Below are positions 42,621 to 51,740 of a DNA stretch of 64,000 nt, piece by piece (within the stretch, counting starts at the first letter, position 1; every line of letters begins with the position of its first letter). The DNA comes from Bacillota bacterium (GTDB lineage Bacteria > Bacillota > Clostridia > Christensenellales > Aristaeellaceae). The notes beneath the pieces are model-generated. The model searched no databases, had not been told where the DNA came from, and saw only the letters and a list, made by a program, of their open reading frames with translations. The DNA is taken from assembly GCA_023425025.1 (NCBI GenBank), contig JAFADG010000008.1:62001-126000 (forward strand), given 5' to 3'. A program made the position numbers and the translations under genes.

Positions 42621-44117
42621 TCAGCCGTTGTGGGCAGGCAGCTCCACAATGAAAGTCGCACCCTGCCCTTCCTCACTTTTCACGGAAACCGTGCCGCCGT
42701 GCAAAAGCACGATCTGGCGCACGATGGAAAGACCAAGCCCCGTCCCCCCCGTCTCCCTGGACCTTGCTTTGTCCACCCGGTAAAACCTGTCGAAAATGTG
42801 GGTCAGGTCATCCTTGGGAATGCCGGGGCCGTTATCGCTGACCGTCAGGATGACTTCCTTGCCCGATTTGTACAGGCGCACGGAAATCTGCCCGCCGGGC
42901 TGGGTGTACTTGACGGCGTTTTCCATTAAATTATATATCACCTGCTGCAGCTTGGGGCTGTCGGCGTACATTTCGCTTTCATCCTGGATATCTGCCGCAA
43001 TGGTTTGCTGCCGCTTTTGCGCCATGGGCGTCAAGCGGTGCACCGTGTCGCGCACCAGGTCCGACATGCGCAGGTTCTGGCGGTTGAGCTTCATGTTCTT
43101 GGTATCCATCTGCACAAGGGTCAACAGGTCGCTGATGATCAGGCTCAGCCTATCGATTTCCTTGTTGATGTCGGTCATGAACTCCGTGCGCAACGCTTCT
43201 TCCATTTCCGGCTGGTAGATAAGGCTTTCCAGCAGGATCTTCATGGTGGCCAGGGGCGTCTTCAATTCATGGCTGGCGTTGGATACAAACTGGTTGCGGC
43301 TTTTGTCCAGCGCCTCCAGCTTTTCGGACATGGTGTTGAAGGTTTCTGAAAGCCGCTTTAATTCCCCGGAGCCCTTTACCGCCACCCTGGCGGAGAAATC
43401 GCCGCGGCCCATGCGCTGTATCCCGCGGGTTAATGTCGCGATGGGCTTGGTGATCACGCGGGAGAAGATCATGGCGATGACCAGCACGACGAAGGCCACG
43501 ATCAGAAAATACAGAATCATTTGATTCTGCAATTGATACAGGCCCTGCATCATGCTCTGCACCGGCGATGAATAAAGCAAAACCCCAATTACCCCGCTTC
43601 CACTGGAGGTATTCAGGGCTGCGGTGCAATAACCGATCCATCTGACGCTTGTATTCAGCGGCCGAAGAAACGAAAGCACGCTGCCTATGGCGCTTTCCCC
43701 CGTGCCGCCCAACTGATGCAGCCCGTAGTCAACTGTCTTGCCCTGCATAAGGATGCCCAGGACCTCCGGATACTGCAGCCTGGCGCCATTCAGCTCCGAA
43801 AAGCTGTCAAACTGCACCTTCCCGTTCCTGTCCAAAATCATGAGCCGGCCTTCCAGCTCGCCCCCGGCTTCCTTCAGCCGTTCAGTCAGCGCCGCGGCCT
43901 GGGCTTTTTCATACAGCGGCGCCAATTGCCCCGCCAGCGTTTCCACATTGAGGCGGTCAGCGCGTATCCGCTGCTCAAAAAGATAATCGCCAACCAGACT
44001 GGTCAGCGAGGTTGCCATCACATAGAAGGAACTCCCGACGATCAGCAGGAAGGCGAGCAGTATTCTCCAGCGGATGCTGGTAAATGGGTTAATCCTTGTC
44101 GGTGAAATAATAGCCAA
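42621..44117 (-). CDS. HAMP-HisKA sensor histidine kinase
   Basis: Transmembrane sensor kinase, 498 aa. TM1 near residues 17-40, an extracytoplasmic sensor region of about 150 residues, TM2 near 195-220 (MILYFLIVAFVVLVIAMIF), HAMP (KPIATLTRGIQRMGRGDFSA), HisKA with phospho-acceptor His283 in NASHELKTPLATMK and an ATPase domain with N, G1 and G2 boxes (LMENAVKYTQ, SDNGPGIPKDD, GGTGLGLSI). It overlaps the upstream response-regulator gene by 29 bases. The layout matches WalK/PhoR/MtrB-type kinases; no PAS domain is evident. Confidence 0.95.
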   Translation of the reverse strand: MAIISPTRINPFTSIRWRILLAFLLIVGSSFYVMATSLTSLVGDYLFEQRIRADRLNVETLAGQLAPLYEKAQAAALTERLKEAGGELEGRLMILDRNGKVQFDSFSELNGARLQYPEVLGILMQGKTVDYGLHQLGGTGESAIGSVLSFLRPLNTSVRWIGYCTAALNTSSGSGVIGVLLYSSPVQSMMQGLYQLQNQMILYFLIVAFVVLVIAMIFSRVITKPIATLTRGIQRMGRGDFSARVAVKGSGELKRLSETFNTMSEKLEALDKSRNQFVSNASHELKTPLATMKILLESLIYQPEMEEALRTEFMTDINKEIDRLSLIISDLLTLVQMDTKNMKLNRQNLRMSDLVRDTVHRLTPMAQKRQQTIAADIQDESEMYADSPKLQQVIYNLMENAVKYTQPGGQISVRLYKSGKEVILTVSDNGPGIPKDDLTHIFDRFYRVDKARSRETGGTGLGLSIVRQIVLLHGGTVSVKSEEGQGATFIVELPAHNG

Positions 44118-44781
44118 CTCCCCATTTGGTGAAAATAAACTCAGGCTGGGCCGTGTTCCGCTCTATTTTCTCCCTAAGGCGCCGGATATGCACATCCACC
44201 GTGCGGGCATCTCCCGTATAGTCATACTTCCATACCGTTTCAAGCATGGCCTCGCGGCTGAATACCTTGCCCCGGTTGTTGATGAACAGCTGCAAAAGAT
44301 CAAACTCCTTGGCGGTTAATTTGACCTCCTTGCCTCCCAGGGTGACGGTACGGTTGACAATGTTGACCTCCATATCCCTAACGCGGACGACCTTTTTCTC
44401 CTCCGTGCCGGTGGTGTGGTTGGCCCGGCGCAGAATCGTTTTGATCCTGGCCTTGACCTCCAGAATATTGAAGGGCTTTGTCATATAATCATCGGCGCCG
44501 TACTCCAGGCCAAGGATCTTATCCATGTCCTCGCCCTTGGCTGTCAGCATAATGATAGGAACGCTGGAATACTCCCGGATGCGCTGGCAGACGGAAATGC
44601 CATCCATCTTGGGCAGCATCACGTCCAGCAATACCAGGTCAAAGTCACCGGCAAAGAATTTGGCGATCGCCTCTTCACCGTCGGCGGCTGAATCTGTTTC
44701 ATAGCCCTCCTGCTCCAGGGTGTAGCGCAACCCCTTAAGGATAAGGGGCTCATCATCCACCAGCAAGATCCGCTTTGCCAT
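44089..44781 (-). CDS. OmpR/PhoB-family response regulator
   Basis: Two-component transcription factor, 230 aa. Receiver domain: VDDEP acidic pair, phospho-acceptor Asp53 in LLDVMLPKMDG, Thr in MLTAKG and Lys in DDYMTKPFN. C-terminal winged helix: VKLTAKEFDLLQLFINNRGK and TVDVHIRRLREKIE, ending FTKWGVGYYF. GGAG precedes the ATG. It is the first gene of the operon with the kinase, two GerMN lipoproteins and the Rsm22-like gene. Confidence 0.95.
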   Translation of the reverse strand: MAKRILLVDDEPLILKGLRYTLEQEGYETDSAADGEEAIAKFFAGDFDLVLLDVMLPKMDGISVCQRIREYSSVPIIMLTAKGEDMDKILGLEYGADDYMTKPFNILEVKARIKTILRRANHTTGTEEKKVVRVRDMEVNIVNRTVTLGGKEVKLTAKEFDLLQLFINNRGKVFSREAMLETVWKYDYTGDARTVDVHIRRLREKIERNTAQPEFIFTKWGVGYYFTDKD

Positions 44782-44826
44782 TATGCTCCATCCTCTCCAT
44801 GCCGGCCATTTTTTTATTTCTTATAT

Positions 44827-44855
44827 ATTCTACTTTTTCATGTCAGAAAAATCAA
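44827..44855 (-). promoter_or_regulatory. Promoter of the response-regulator operon
   Basis: On the minus strand TTGATT (44850-44855), 17 bases, TAGAAT (44827-44832), 46 bases before the ATG. Confidence 0.65.
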
Positions 44856-44985
44856 TAGAAATTTACCATTATGAAACAATTGGACTGAAAAAATATCCAA
44901 AAACCGCTTGTGCTGCCATAATACGCCTAATTCTCCGGTTCGTCAAACGTTATTTTCTGTTTATATACTTTCGTTGCAAAAGCAA

Positions 44986-45014
44986 TTGACTAATTCATCC
45001 ATTTTTCGTATACT
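44986..45014 (+). promoter_or_regulatory. Promoter of the ABC exporter operon
   Basis: TTGACT, 17 bases, TATACT. A leader of about 215 bases runs to the first ABC gene. It contains short repeats (GCGAAAC-type near 45160-45190) but no ORF with a ribosome site, nor a structure I can name. No adjacent regulator gene is present. Confidence 0.7.
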
Positions 45015-45230
45015 GTTCTTTGTAGTCAAATTTTGCCTCGGATTTTTCATGTTATTTTTCTATCACGATTTGAAACGGTTTATGAGCCATCTGCGGCTGA
45101 TGATCAGCCGGTCCGACGCCGGCATTTTCCCGGTGCACAGGGTTTCCTTAGCGAGAACAGCGAAACGACTTAAACGCGAAACAGCGAAAACAGCACTTTC
45201 ATGCCGGTACCTTTCGAAGGGAGTTATCCT

Positions 45231-47060
45231 ATGCAAAAAAAGCAAGACCGACTGCTTGTCCGCCTTGTCACGGCAAATTCCTGGACATATCTTGGCGCGG
45301 TTGTGTGCACCGTTTTTTCCGTATTGATCAACTTTATCACGCCGCTTTTGTTTGCGGAAACCATCGACAGCATATTGGGCGACAAGCCCAGCAGCCTGCC
45401 GTCCTTTTTGAAGGCTTTGTGGGCTGGGTTGGGCGAGCGCAGCTATCTCACGCAGAATCTGTGGCTCGTCGGCCTTGTATTGGTGCTGCTCAATGTCATC
45501 AACGGCGTATTCACCTATTGCAAAGGCCGCTGGTCCGCGGTGGCCAGCGAGAACATCGCGCTCACGCTGCGCGACAAGCTGTATGCCCATTTGCAGCACC
45601 TTCCCTTTGCGTTTCATGTCAAAGCCGAAACAGGCGATCTGATCCAGCGCTGCACCAGCGATGTGGAAACGGTGCGCCGCTTTCTTTCCGTGCAATTGGT
45701 GGAAGCCGTCAATACCGTTTTGATGCTGGGTATGGCGTTTTCGATCCTTTGGGGCCGCAACCCTACGATCACGGTGTACAGCATGGTCATGATCCCGGTG
45801 CTGTTTTTGACGGCCTTCATCTTCTTCAAAAAGATCACCGCCAGCTTCCAGCGCGCGGATGAGAGCGAAGGCAAGATGAGCGCCGTGCTGCAGGAAAACC
45901 TGACCGGCGTACGGGTGGTGCGCGCGTTCGGCCGCCAGCAGCATGAGGTGGAAAAATTCGATGCCGCCAGCGAGGACTACCGCGGCAAAGCCTTCAGGCT
46001 CATCGGCATGCTGTCCGTGTACTGGAGCTCCGCGGACCTTTTGAGCATGCTTCAAATCATGGCCACGCTGCTTTTGTGCATTTGGTATGCCATCCAGGGA
46101 ACGATCACCGTCGGCACGCTGATCGTGTTCATCAGCTATGTGGGCATGCTGCTTTTCCCCGTGCGACAGTTGGGCCGCATCTTAAGCGATGCCGGCAAAA
46201 CAAAGGTATCCATGAAACGCATCCGGGAAATTCTCGACAACCCCATGGAAGATGAGGAACCTGATGCGCTGCGTCCATCGTTGAACGGCGATATCGTATT
46301 TGATGATGTGGTATTTTCCTACGAGGAATCACGGCCTATCCTCGATCACCTGTCCTGCACCATCAAGGCCGGGCAGACGGTTGCCATTCTGGGCAGCACA
46401 GGCAGCGGCAAAAGCACTCTGGTCCATCTTTTGCAGCGGCTGTTTGAGCCGCAATCGGGCAGCATTTTCATCGGTGGGGTGCCCATTGCAAAAATCGACC
46501 GCAAGTATCTGCGCAGCCGCGTGGGGCTGATATTGCAGGAGCCCTTTTTGTTCAGCAAGACCATACGCGAAAACGTCGGCATCGCCAAGGCGGATACATC
46601 CCAGGAAGAGATTGAGCGGGTGGCGCAGGCTGCCTCCGCCCACGGGTTCATACTGGCCAGCGAAAAGGGCTATGACACGGTGGTCGGCGAGCGGGGCGTC
46701 ACCTTGTCCGGCGGGCAGAAGCAGCGCATCGCCATCGCCCGCACGCTGATGAAGGACAATGACATTCTGATCTTTGACGATTCCCTGTCCGCCGTGGATA
46801 CGGAAACCGATATGCAGATTCGCGCCGCGCTGCGCCAGCGGGCGCACAGGGCCACCACGATCATCATCAGCCACAGGATCACAACGCTCAGCGAGGCGGA
46901 CTGCATACTGGTGCTGGACCAGGGCCGGGTGGTGGACCAGGGCACTCATCAGGAGCTTTGTTCACGGCCGGGGCTGTACCAGCGGATCAATCAAATTCAA
47001 ACGGCCCTGGAGGAGGAGTTCACCCAGAGCCAGGCCATTGTGAAAGCCGAGGTGATATAA
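45231..47060 (+). CDS. ABC exporter half-transporter with degenerate catalytic site
   Basis: Six-helix ABC_membrane domain plus nucleotide-binding domain, 609 aa. The ATG at 45231 follows GAAGGGAG; the upstream in-frame ATG at 45201 lacks a site. Walker A is LGSTGSGKST, the signature LSGGQKQRI is canonical, but Walker B reads ILIFDDSLSAVD: the catalytic Glu is Asp. This is the hallmark of the non-catalytic partner in heterodimeric exporters such as BmrC or TM287. One base separates it from the second subunit gene. Substrate, drug or peptide or lipid, is unknown. Confidence 0.94.
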   Translation: MQKKQDRLLVRLVTANSWTYLGAVVCTVFSVLINFITPLLFAETIDSILGDKPSSLPSFLKALWAGLGERSYLTQNLWLVGLVLVLLNVINGVFTYCKGRWSAVASENIALTLRDKLYAHLQHLPFAFHVKAETGDLIQRCTSDVETVRRFLSVQLVEAVNTVLMLGMAFSILWGRNPTITVYSMVMIPVLFLTAFIFFKKITASFQRADESEGKMSAVLQENLTGVRVVRAFGRQQHEVEKFDAASEDYRGKAFRLIGMLSVYWSSADLLSMLQIMATLLLCIWYAIQGTITVGTLIVFISYVGMLLFPVRQLGRILSDAGKTKVSMKRIREILDNPMEDEEPDALRPSLNGDIVFDDVVFSYEESRPILDHLSCTIKAGQTVAILGSTGSGKSTLVHLLQRLFEPQSGSIFIGGVPIAKIDRKYLRSRVGLILQEPFLFSKTIRENVGIAKADTSQEEIERVAQAASAHGFILASEKGYDTVVGERGVTLSGGQKQRIAIARTLMKDNDILIFDDSLSAVDTETDMQIRAALRQRAHRATTIIISHRITTLSEADCILVLDQGRVVDQGTHQELCSRPGLYQRINQIQTALEEEFTQSQAIVKAEVI

Positions 47061-47061
47061 G

Positions 47062-48924
47062 GTGCAGTTTCAGGAGGAAATGGATTATACAAAGCAGTTT
47101 GACCTAAGGCTTTGGAAGAAGCTGCTTGCCTATGCCAAGCCTTATCATAAAAACCTGCTCATTATCGGCATCTTTATGGGCATTTGCGCCACCATCGATG
47201 TTGTCTTTCCCAGGATGACGCAATACGCGATTGATGTCTTCATCGCCAATCAGGATACAACGGGGCTGCCTGTTTTTATTATCATTTACATCGCCCTGAT
47301 GCTGGTGCAGGTGGTTTCTGTATACATCTTCCTGCGCAACTGCGGCCGTGTGGAATCCGGCGTATGCTACCTGATCCGCAAGCTTGGCTTCCGCAAGCTG
47401 CAGGAGCTGCCTTTTTCCTATTATGATACCATGCCGGTCGGATACCTGATGACCCGCATGACCTCCGACACCCAGCGCCTGGCGGATACCATCGGCTGGT
47501 CGCTGCTGGACCTGGGCTGGGGCAGCGTGTTTTTGACCATGTGCGGCATTCAGATGTTTTTGCTCAACTGGCAGCTGGCGCTGGTCGTGGTGCTGGTCAT
47601 CCCGCCCCTGGCCCTGATCAGCTGGAAATTCCAACAGAAGATACTGGCCTCCTACCGCCAGGTGCGCAAGACCAACAGCCAAATCACCGGCGCCTTCAAC
47701 GAAGGCATCATGGGCGCCAAAACCACCAAGACCCTGGTGCGGGAGGACATGAATATTCAGGAGTTTCAGGAACTGACCTCGCAGATGCGAAAAAGCTCCG
47801 TACGCGCCGCCTCCCTTTCCGCGCTGTACCTGCCCATCGTCGTTTCCCTGGGCTCCATCGCCACCGCCTACGCGCTGTGGAAGGGCGGCTACAACGTGTT
47901 CACCGGTCTCATGACACTGGGCACCGTGCAGGTGTTCGTCAACTATACCATTCAGTTTTTCCAGCCGATACGGGATATCGCCCGCATCTTTGCCGAGCTG
48001 CAAAGCGCCCAGGCCGCCGCGGAGCGCGTCGTCACGCTGCTGGAAACCGAGCCGGATATTGTGGATTCGCCGGAGGTCGTGAAAAAATTCGGCGACAATT
48101 TCCACCCCAAGCGGGAAAATTGGCCCTCTTTGAAGGGCGATATCGAATTTCAGAATGTTTCCTTCCGGTATAAGGAAGGCGAGCAAGTGCTCAAGAATTT
48201 CAGCCTGAGGGTAAAAGCCGGGCAAACCATTGCGCTGGTCGGCGAAACCGGCAGCGGCAAGAGCACCATTGTCAACCTGATCTGCCGGTTTTACGAGCCC
48301 ACGGCCGGCAGCATACTGATCGACGGCGTCGATTACCGCAAGCGCAGCCAATTGTGGCTGCAAAGCCACCTGGGATACGTTTTGCAGCAGCCGCACCTGT
48401 TCAGCGGCACCATCCGCGACAACATCCGCTACGGCCGCACGGATGCCACGGAGGAGGAAATACAAAACGCCGCCCGGCTGGTGAACGCGGAACCCTTCAT
48501 TTTGAAGCTGGAAAAGGGCTATGACACCGATGTGGGCGAGGGCGGCAACCGCCTTTCCACCGGCGAAAAGCAGCTGATCTCCTTCGCCCGGGCCATATTG
48601 GCCGACCCGGCCATCTTCGTGCTGGACGAAGCCACCTCCTCCGTGGATACGGAAGCGGAGCAGCTGATCCAGCAGGCTATCCAGCAGGTACTAAAGGGCC
48701 GTACCAGCTTCATCATCGCCCACCGCCTCTCCACCGTGCGCTCCGCCGACCGCATCCTGGTCATACAGGACGGCAAGGTGATCGAGGAAGGCAACCACCA
48801 CCAGCTGATCGTCAAAAGGGGTTACTATTACCATCTGTACACCAACCAGTTTGAGGATGAGCAGGGATTGGAAATCCTGCGTTCCAGGGATACAACTCCT
48901 TTGGAAACCCCATTATCTGTGTAA
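47062..48924 (+). CDS. ABC exporter half-transporter, catalytic partner
   Basis: Second half of the exporter, 620 aa. I use GTG at 47062, 5-6 bases after GAGGTGA in the end of the previous gene; the ATG at 47080 is only 2 bases from its own AGGAGG. The membrane domain is followed by Walker A VGETGSGKST and a canonical Walker B IFVLDEATSSVD with catalytic Glu, but a changed signature LSTGEKQLI. Paired with its neighbour this leaves one full and one degenerate ATP site, as in BmrCD and TM287/288. A hairpin terminator follows. Confidence 0.94.
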   Translation: MQFQEEMDYTKQFDLRLWKKLLAYAKPYHKNLLIIGIFMGICATIDVVFPRMTQYAIDVFIANQDTTGLPVFIIIYIALMLVQVVSVYIFLRNCGRVESGVCYLIRKLGFRKLQELPFSYYDTMPVGYLMTRMTSDTQRLADTIGWSLLDLGWGSVFLTMCGIQMFLLNWQLALVVVLVIPPLALISWKFQQKILASYRQVRKTNSQITGAFNEGIMGAKTTKTLVREDMNIQEFQELTSQMRKSSVRAASLSALYLPIVVSLGSIATAYALWKGGYNVFTGLMTLGTVQVFVNYTIQFFQPIRDIARIFAELQSAQAAAERVVTLLETEPDIVDSPEVVKKFGDNFHPKRENWPSLKGDIEFQNVSFRYKEGEQVLKNFSLRVKAGQTIALVGETGSGKSTIVNLICRFYEPTAGSILIDGVDYRKRSQLWLQSHLGYVLQQPHLFSGTIRDNIRYGRTDATEEEIQNAARLVNAEPFILKLEKGYDTDVGEGGNRLSTGEKQLISFARAILADPAIFVLDEATSSVDTEAEQLIQQAIQQVLKGRTSFIIAHRLSTVRSADRILVIQDGKVIEEGNHHQLIVKRGYYYHLYTNQFEDEQGLEILRSRDTTPLETPLSV

Positions 48925-48942
48925 TGTACGTGATATTATAAC

Positions 48943-49002
48943 ACTTGCTTCCTTCCATTTCGCTGGGCTATAATGAACAGCGGGTCGAAGGAAGCAAGTT
49001 TT
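48943..49002 (+). terminator. Terminator of the ABC exporter operon
   Basis: ACTTGCTTCCTTC pairs with GAAGGAAGCAAGT (13 bp, loop about 31) followed by TTTTATTAATTT. Confidence 0.7.
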
Positions 49003-49080
49003 ATTAATTTTCCGTTTCAAATCTTCAGCCAACACCGCAATTTATCATAAGATGTGGGGATTCCCAAGGGGTTCTGCCCG

Positions 49081-49168
49081 GCTGGCTCAATCGGCGCGCT
49101 GGTTCGCTGCCGCTCCCATCGCTTGTTTCGCCAGCTTCCTCCGTTTTGCCCTATTCCGCCACTGGCGG
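49081..49168. repeat. Dispersed intergenic repeat, copy 2
   Basis: Matches 30754-30840 over its whole length with about one mismatch in four and one gap. It lies just upstream of the topB ribosome site, as copy 1 lies upstream of the ZIP gene leader. Confidence 0.6.
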
Positions 49169-49202
49169 GGGCAAAACTACGGAACCCCTGGAAAGGAGAA
49201 GT

Positions 49203-51350
49203 GTGGGTAGAATCATTGTTGTTGCCGAAAAGCCCAGCGTGGGCAGGGATATCGCCCGGGTGCTGAAGTGCCGGGAAAAGGGCGAGGGCTGCCTTGTGGG
49301 CGAAAAGTATGTGGTCACCTGGGCCATCGGCCATCTGGTGGCGCTGTGCGATCCGGATGAGCTGGATGAAAAGTACAAGAAATGGCGGGCAGATGATTTG
49401 CCCATCCTGCCGGCAAGCATTCCTTTAAAGGTGCTGCCCAAGACGAAGGGGCAGTTCCGCATATTGAAAAAATGGTTGTGCGACAAGGAGACGGACCGCA
49501 TCATCTGCGCCACCGACGCGGGGCGGGAGGGCGAGCTGATCTTCCGCTTTATTTATCGGGAATCCGGCTGTAAGAAGCCCGTGGACAGGCTGTGGATCAA
49601 CTCCATGACCGACGAGGCCATATCGGAAGGCTTTGCTTCCTTGAAGCCCGGTTCGGCGTATGACGACCTGTACCAAAGCGCCTCCTGCCGCGCCCAGGCC
49701 GACTGGCTGGTGGGCATGAACGCCAGCCGGGCGTTCACCCTGCGACACAATGCGCTGCTTAGCATCGGCCGTGTGCAAACGCCTACCCTGGCCATTTTGG
49801 TCAAGCGCCATTTGGAGATTGCGGGCTTTACGCCCGAGGAATACTATACGGTCACCGCCGATTTCGGCGACTATCAGGGCATGTGGTTCAGGGAGGGGCA
49901 GGAAAATGATACCCCTCTTCCCACAAAAGAAGCGGCGGACGCCATTGTCCAGGCGGTCAAAGGGCAAGCGGGCAAGGTGCTCCTGTCCGAATCCACCCCC
50001 AAGCAGGAACTGCCGCCACAGCTGTACGACCTGACCACCTTGCAGCGGGATGCCAACCGGCTGCTGAGTTTCACCGCGCAAAAAACGCTGAAGGTGGCCC
50101 AAAGCCTGTACGAAACCCACAAGGCAATCACCTACCCCCGCACGGACAGCCGCCATTTGCCCGATGACATGGCCGGGCCTGCAAAGCAGGCCATGCTGCA
50201 TCTGCCGGAAGCGTATCAGGCCCTGATTCCCGGCGCCATGCCCGGCGGCAAGCTTGCCCATCCCAGGCGCATCTTTGACAACAGCAAGGTCAGCGACCAT
50301 CACGCCATACTGCCCACCGGCAAAAAGACGGACATCGCCAAGCTGCCGCCGGAGGAGGCCCGGCTGTTCGATTTGATCGCCAGGCGGCTGCTGGCGGCCT
50401 TCTACCCCGCCCATACCTATGACGCGCTGAAGGTGATTACCGGTGTAGGTGACCATACCTTCCGCACCACCGGCCGCACGGTGAAGGAGCTTGGCTGGAA
50501 AAAGGTTTACGTGGGAATAGAGAAATCCGCCAAGGAGGAGGATGCTCCCCTGCCCGCGCTTGCGCCGGGCGATGCCCGTACCGTCCAGAAGGTCTCCGCC
50601 AAGAAGGAAGCCACCAAGCCGCCCTCGCCCCATACCGACGGCAGCCTGCTTTCCGCCATGGAGCACGCCGGGCGGAATATTGAGGATGAGGAACTGCGGG
50701 AGCAGATGAAGGGCAGCGGGCTGGGCACGCCGGCCACAAGGGCCGCCATCATCGAGCGCCTGGTGGCGGTCGGCTATATCCAGCGCAAGGGCAAAACGCT
50801 GCTGGCCACGGACAAGGGCGTCGAATTGATTCGCATCGCCCCCCAGGAGATTGCCTCTCCCGAGACGACCGGCCGCTGGGAACTGGCGCTGAACCGGATC
50901 GCCATTGGCAAACAGGAGGCCCAGCCGTTTTTGGAGGGCATCCGCCATCTGTGTGAATTTCTGGTGCGCTATGCCAAAGAAGACAAGAACACAGCCACAT
51001 TTGAACGGGAGGAAGGCAAAAAGGGCCAAACCCGGCCCAAGATTGCACCGCTTCCGGATGTCAAATGCCCCGTTTGCGCCCAGGGCGATGTGGCGGAAAA
51101 CAGCAAAGGCTTTTACTGTACCCATTACCGCCAGGGCTGCCATTTTACCATATGGAAGGATGGCTTGAAAAAAGGCGGCGGGCCCCTGCTTACCGCAAAG
51201 CTTGTGGAACTGATTCTAAAGAACAAAAGCCTGCAGGGCAGCACGGGAAACCTGACCCTTGAGGAAGGCCATTTGAGCTTTACGCCCAAAGGCGCTGCCG
51301 CACCCTCCGCCCGGGTCCCCATCACCTATGTAAAAACTGTTGGGAAGTGA
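49203..51350 (+). CDS. topB: DNA topoisomerase III
   Basis: Type IA topoisomerase, 715 aa, which decatenates single-stranded regions. GTG at 49203 follows AAAGGAG, and the N-terminus GRIIVVAEKPSVGRDIARVL matches homologues. The Toprim domain shows CATDAGREGELIFRF, and the active-site Tyr311 is in ITYPRTDSRHLP. A single C-terminal zinc-ribbon-like module (CPVCAQGDVAENSKGFYC…CHFTIWK) is typical of Bacillota TopB. No conjugative genes are nearby, so it is probably the chromosomal housekeeping copy. Confidence 0.96.
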   Translation: MGRIIVVAEKPSVGRDIARVLKCREKGEGCLVGEKYVVTWAIGHLVALCDPDELDEKYKKWRADDLPILPASIPLKVLPKTKGQFRILKKWLCDKETDRIICATDAGREGELIFRFIYRESGCKKPVDRLWINSMTDEAISEGFASLKPGSAYDDLYQSASCRAQADWLVGMNASRAFTLRHNALLSIGRVQTPTLAILVKRHLEIAGFTPEEYYTVTADFGDYQGMWFREGQENDTPLPTKEAADAIVQAVKGQAGKVLLSESTPKQELPPQLYDLTTLQRDANRLLSFTAQKTLKVAQSLYETHKAITYPRTDSRHLPDDMAGPAKQAMLHLPEAYQALIPGAMPGGKLAHPRRIFDNSKVSDHHAILPTGKKTDIAKLPPEEARLFDLIARRLLAAFYPAHTYDALKVITGVGDHTFRTTGRTVKELGWKKVYVGIEKSAKEEDAPLPALAPGDARTVQKVSAKKEATKPPSPHTDGSLLSAMEHAGRNIEDEELREQMKGSGLGTPATRAAIIERLVAVGYIQRKGKTLLATDKGVELIRIAPQEIASPETTGRWELALNRIAIGKQEAQPFLEGIRHLCEFLVRYAKEDKNTATFEREEGKKGQTRPKIAPLPDVKCPVCAQGDVAENSKGFYCTHYRQGCHFTIWKDGLKKGGGPLLTAKLVELILKNKSLQGSTGNLTLEEGHLSFTPKGAAAPSARVPITYVKTVGK

Positions 51351-51410
51351 TGGGGCAATTGCTTGCAATCGCTTTGGGAGGCTTGGAGGGCGCACCCTCC
51401 AAATGCAATC

Positions 51411-51437
51411 ATCCGCACCGGCTCAGCCGGTGCGGAT
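51411..51437 (+). terminator. Hairpin after topB
   Basis: ATCCGCACCGGC, loop TCA, GCCGGTGCGGAT: a perfect 12-bp stem followed by GGATTTTCC, 61 bases after the stop. A likely but atypical terminator. Confidence 0.6.
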
Positions 51438-51539
51438 GGATTTTCCCAAAGGGCGAGCTTGCCCGCCCGACAGAAAATCATTACCTGCAGCCGGATTTCG
51501 TCCGGAATTTTCGTCAGAAAATTCAGAAATCAGGTCCTC

Positions 51540-51590
51540 TTCTTCCGGTCAATTGCTGATGGCAAAGCCATCAGCAATTGACCGGAAGAA
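51540..51590. repeat. Perfect 24-bp inverted repeat with AAA loop
   Basis: The arms TTCTTCCGGTCAATTGCTGA… and complement are perfect over 24 bp with a 3-base loop. No T tract follows. The 51351-51740 gap holds this, the previous hairpin and no gene that I can support. Confidence 0.85.
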
Positions 51591-51740
51591 AGTGATATCC
51601 CTCCTTGCATCTTACAGGCGGATGGGATAGAATATCCTTGGGCTTTTGCCAATAGGTTACATGCCCAATGCCGGATGCGCCGCCGTATGAGCTGCGCATA
51701 CATACTGCCGCATATACACGAAAGGCTGGTTCTACCTCCC

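Noticed and set aside
44782..45230. Riboswitch or leader peptide before the ABC exporter
   Set aside because: The leader is long, but I found no known aptamer core, no terminator-antiterminator pair and no short ORF with a ribosome site.
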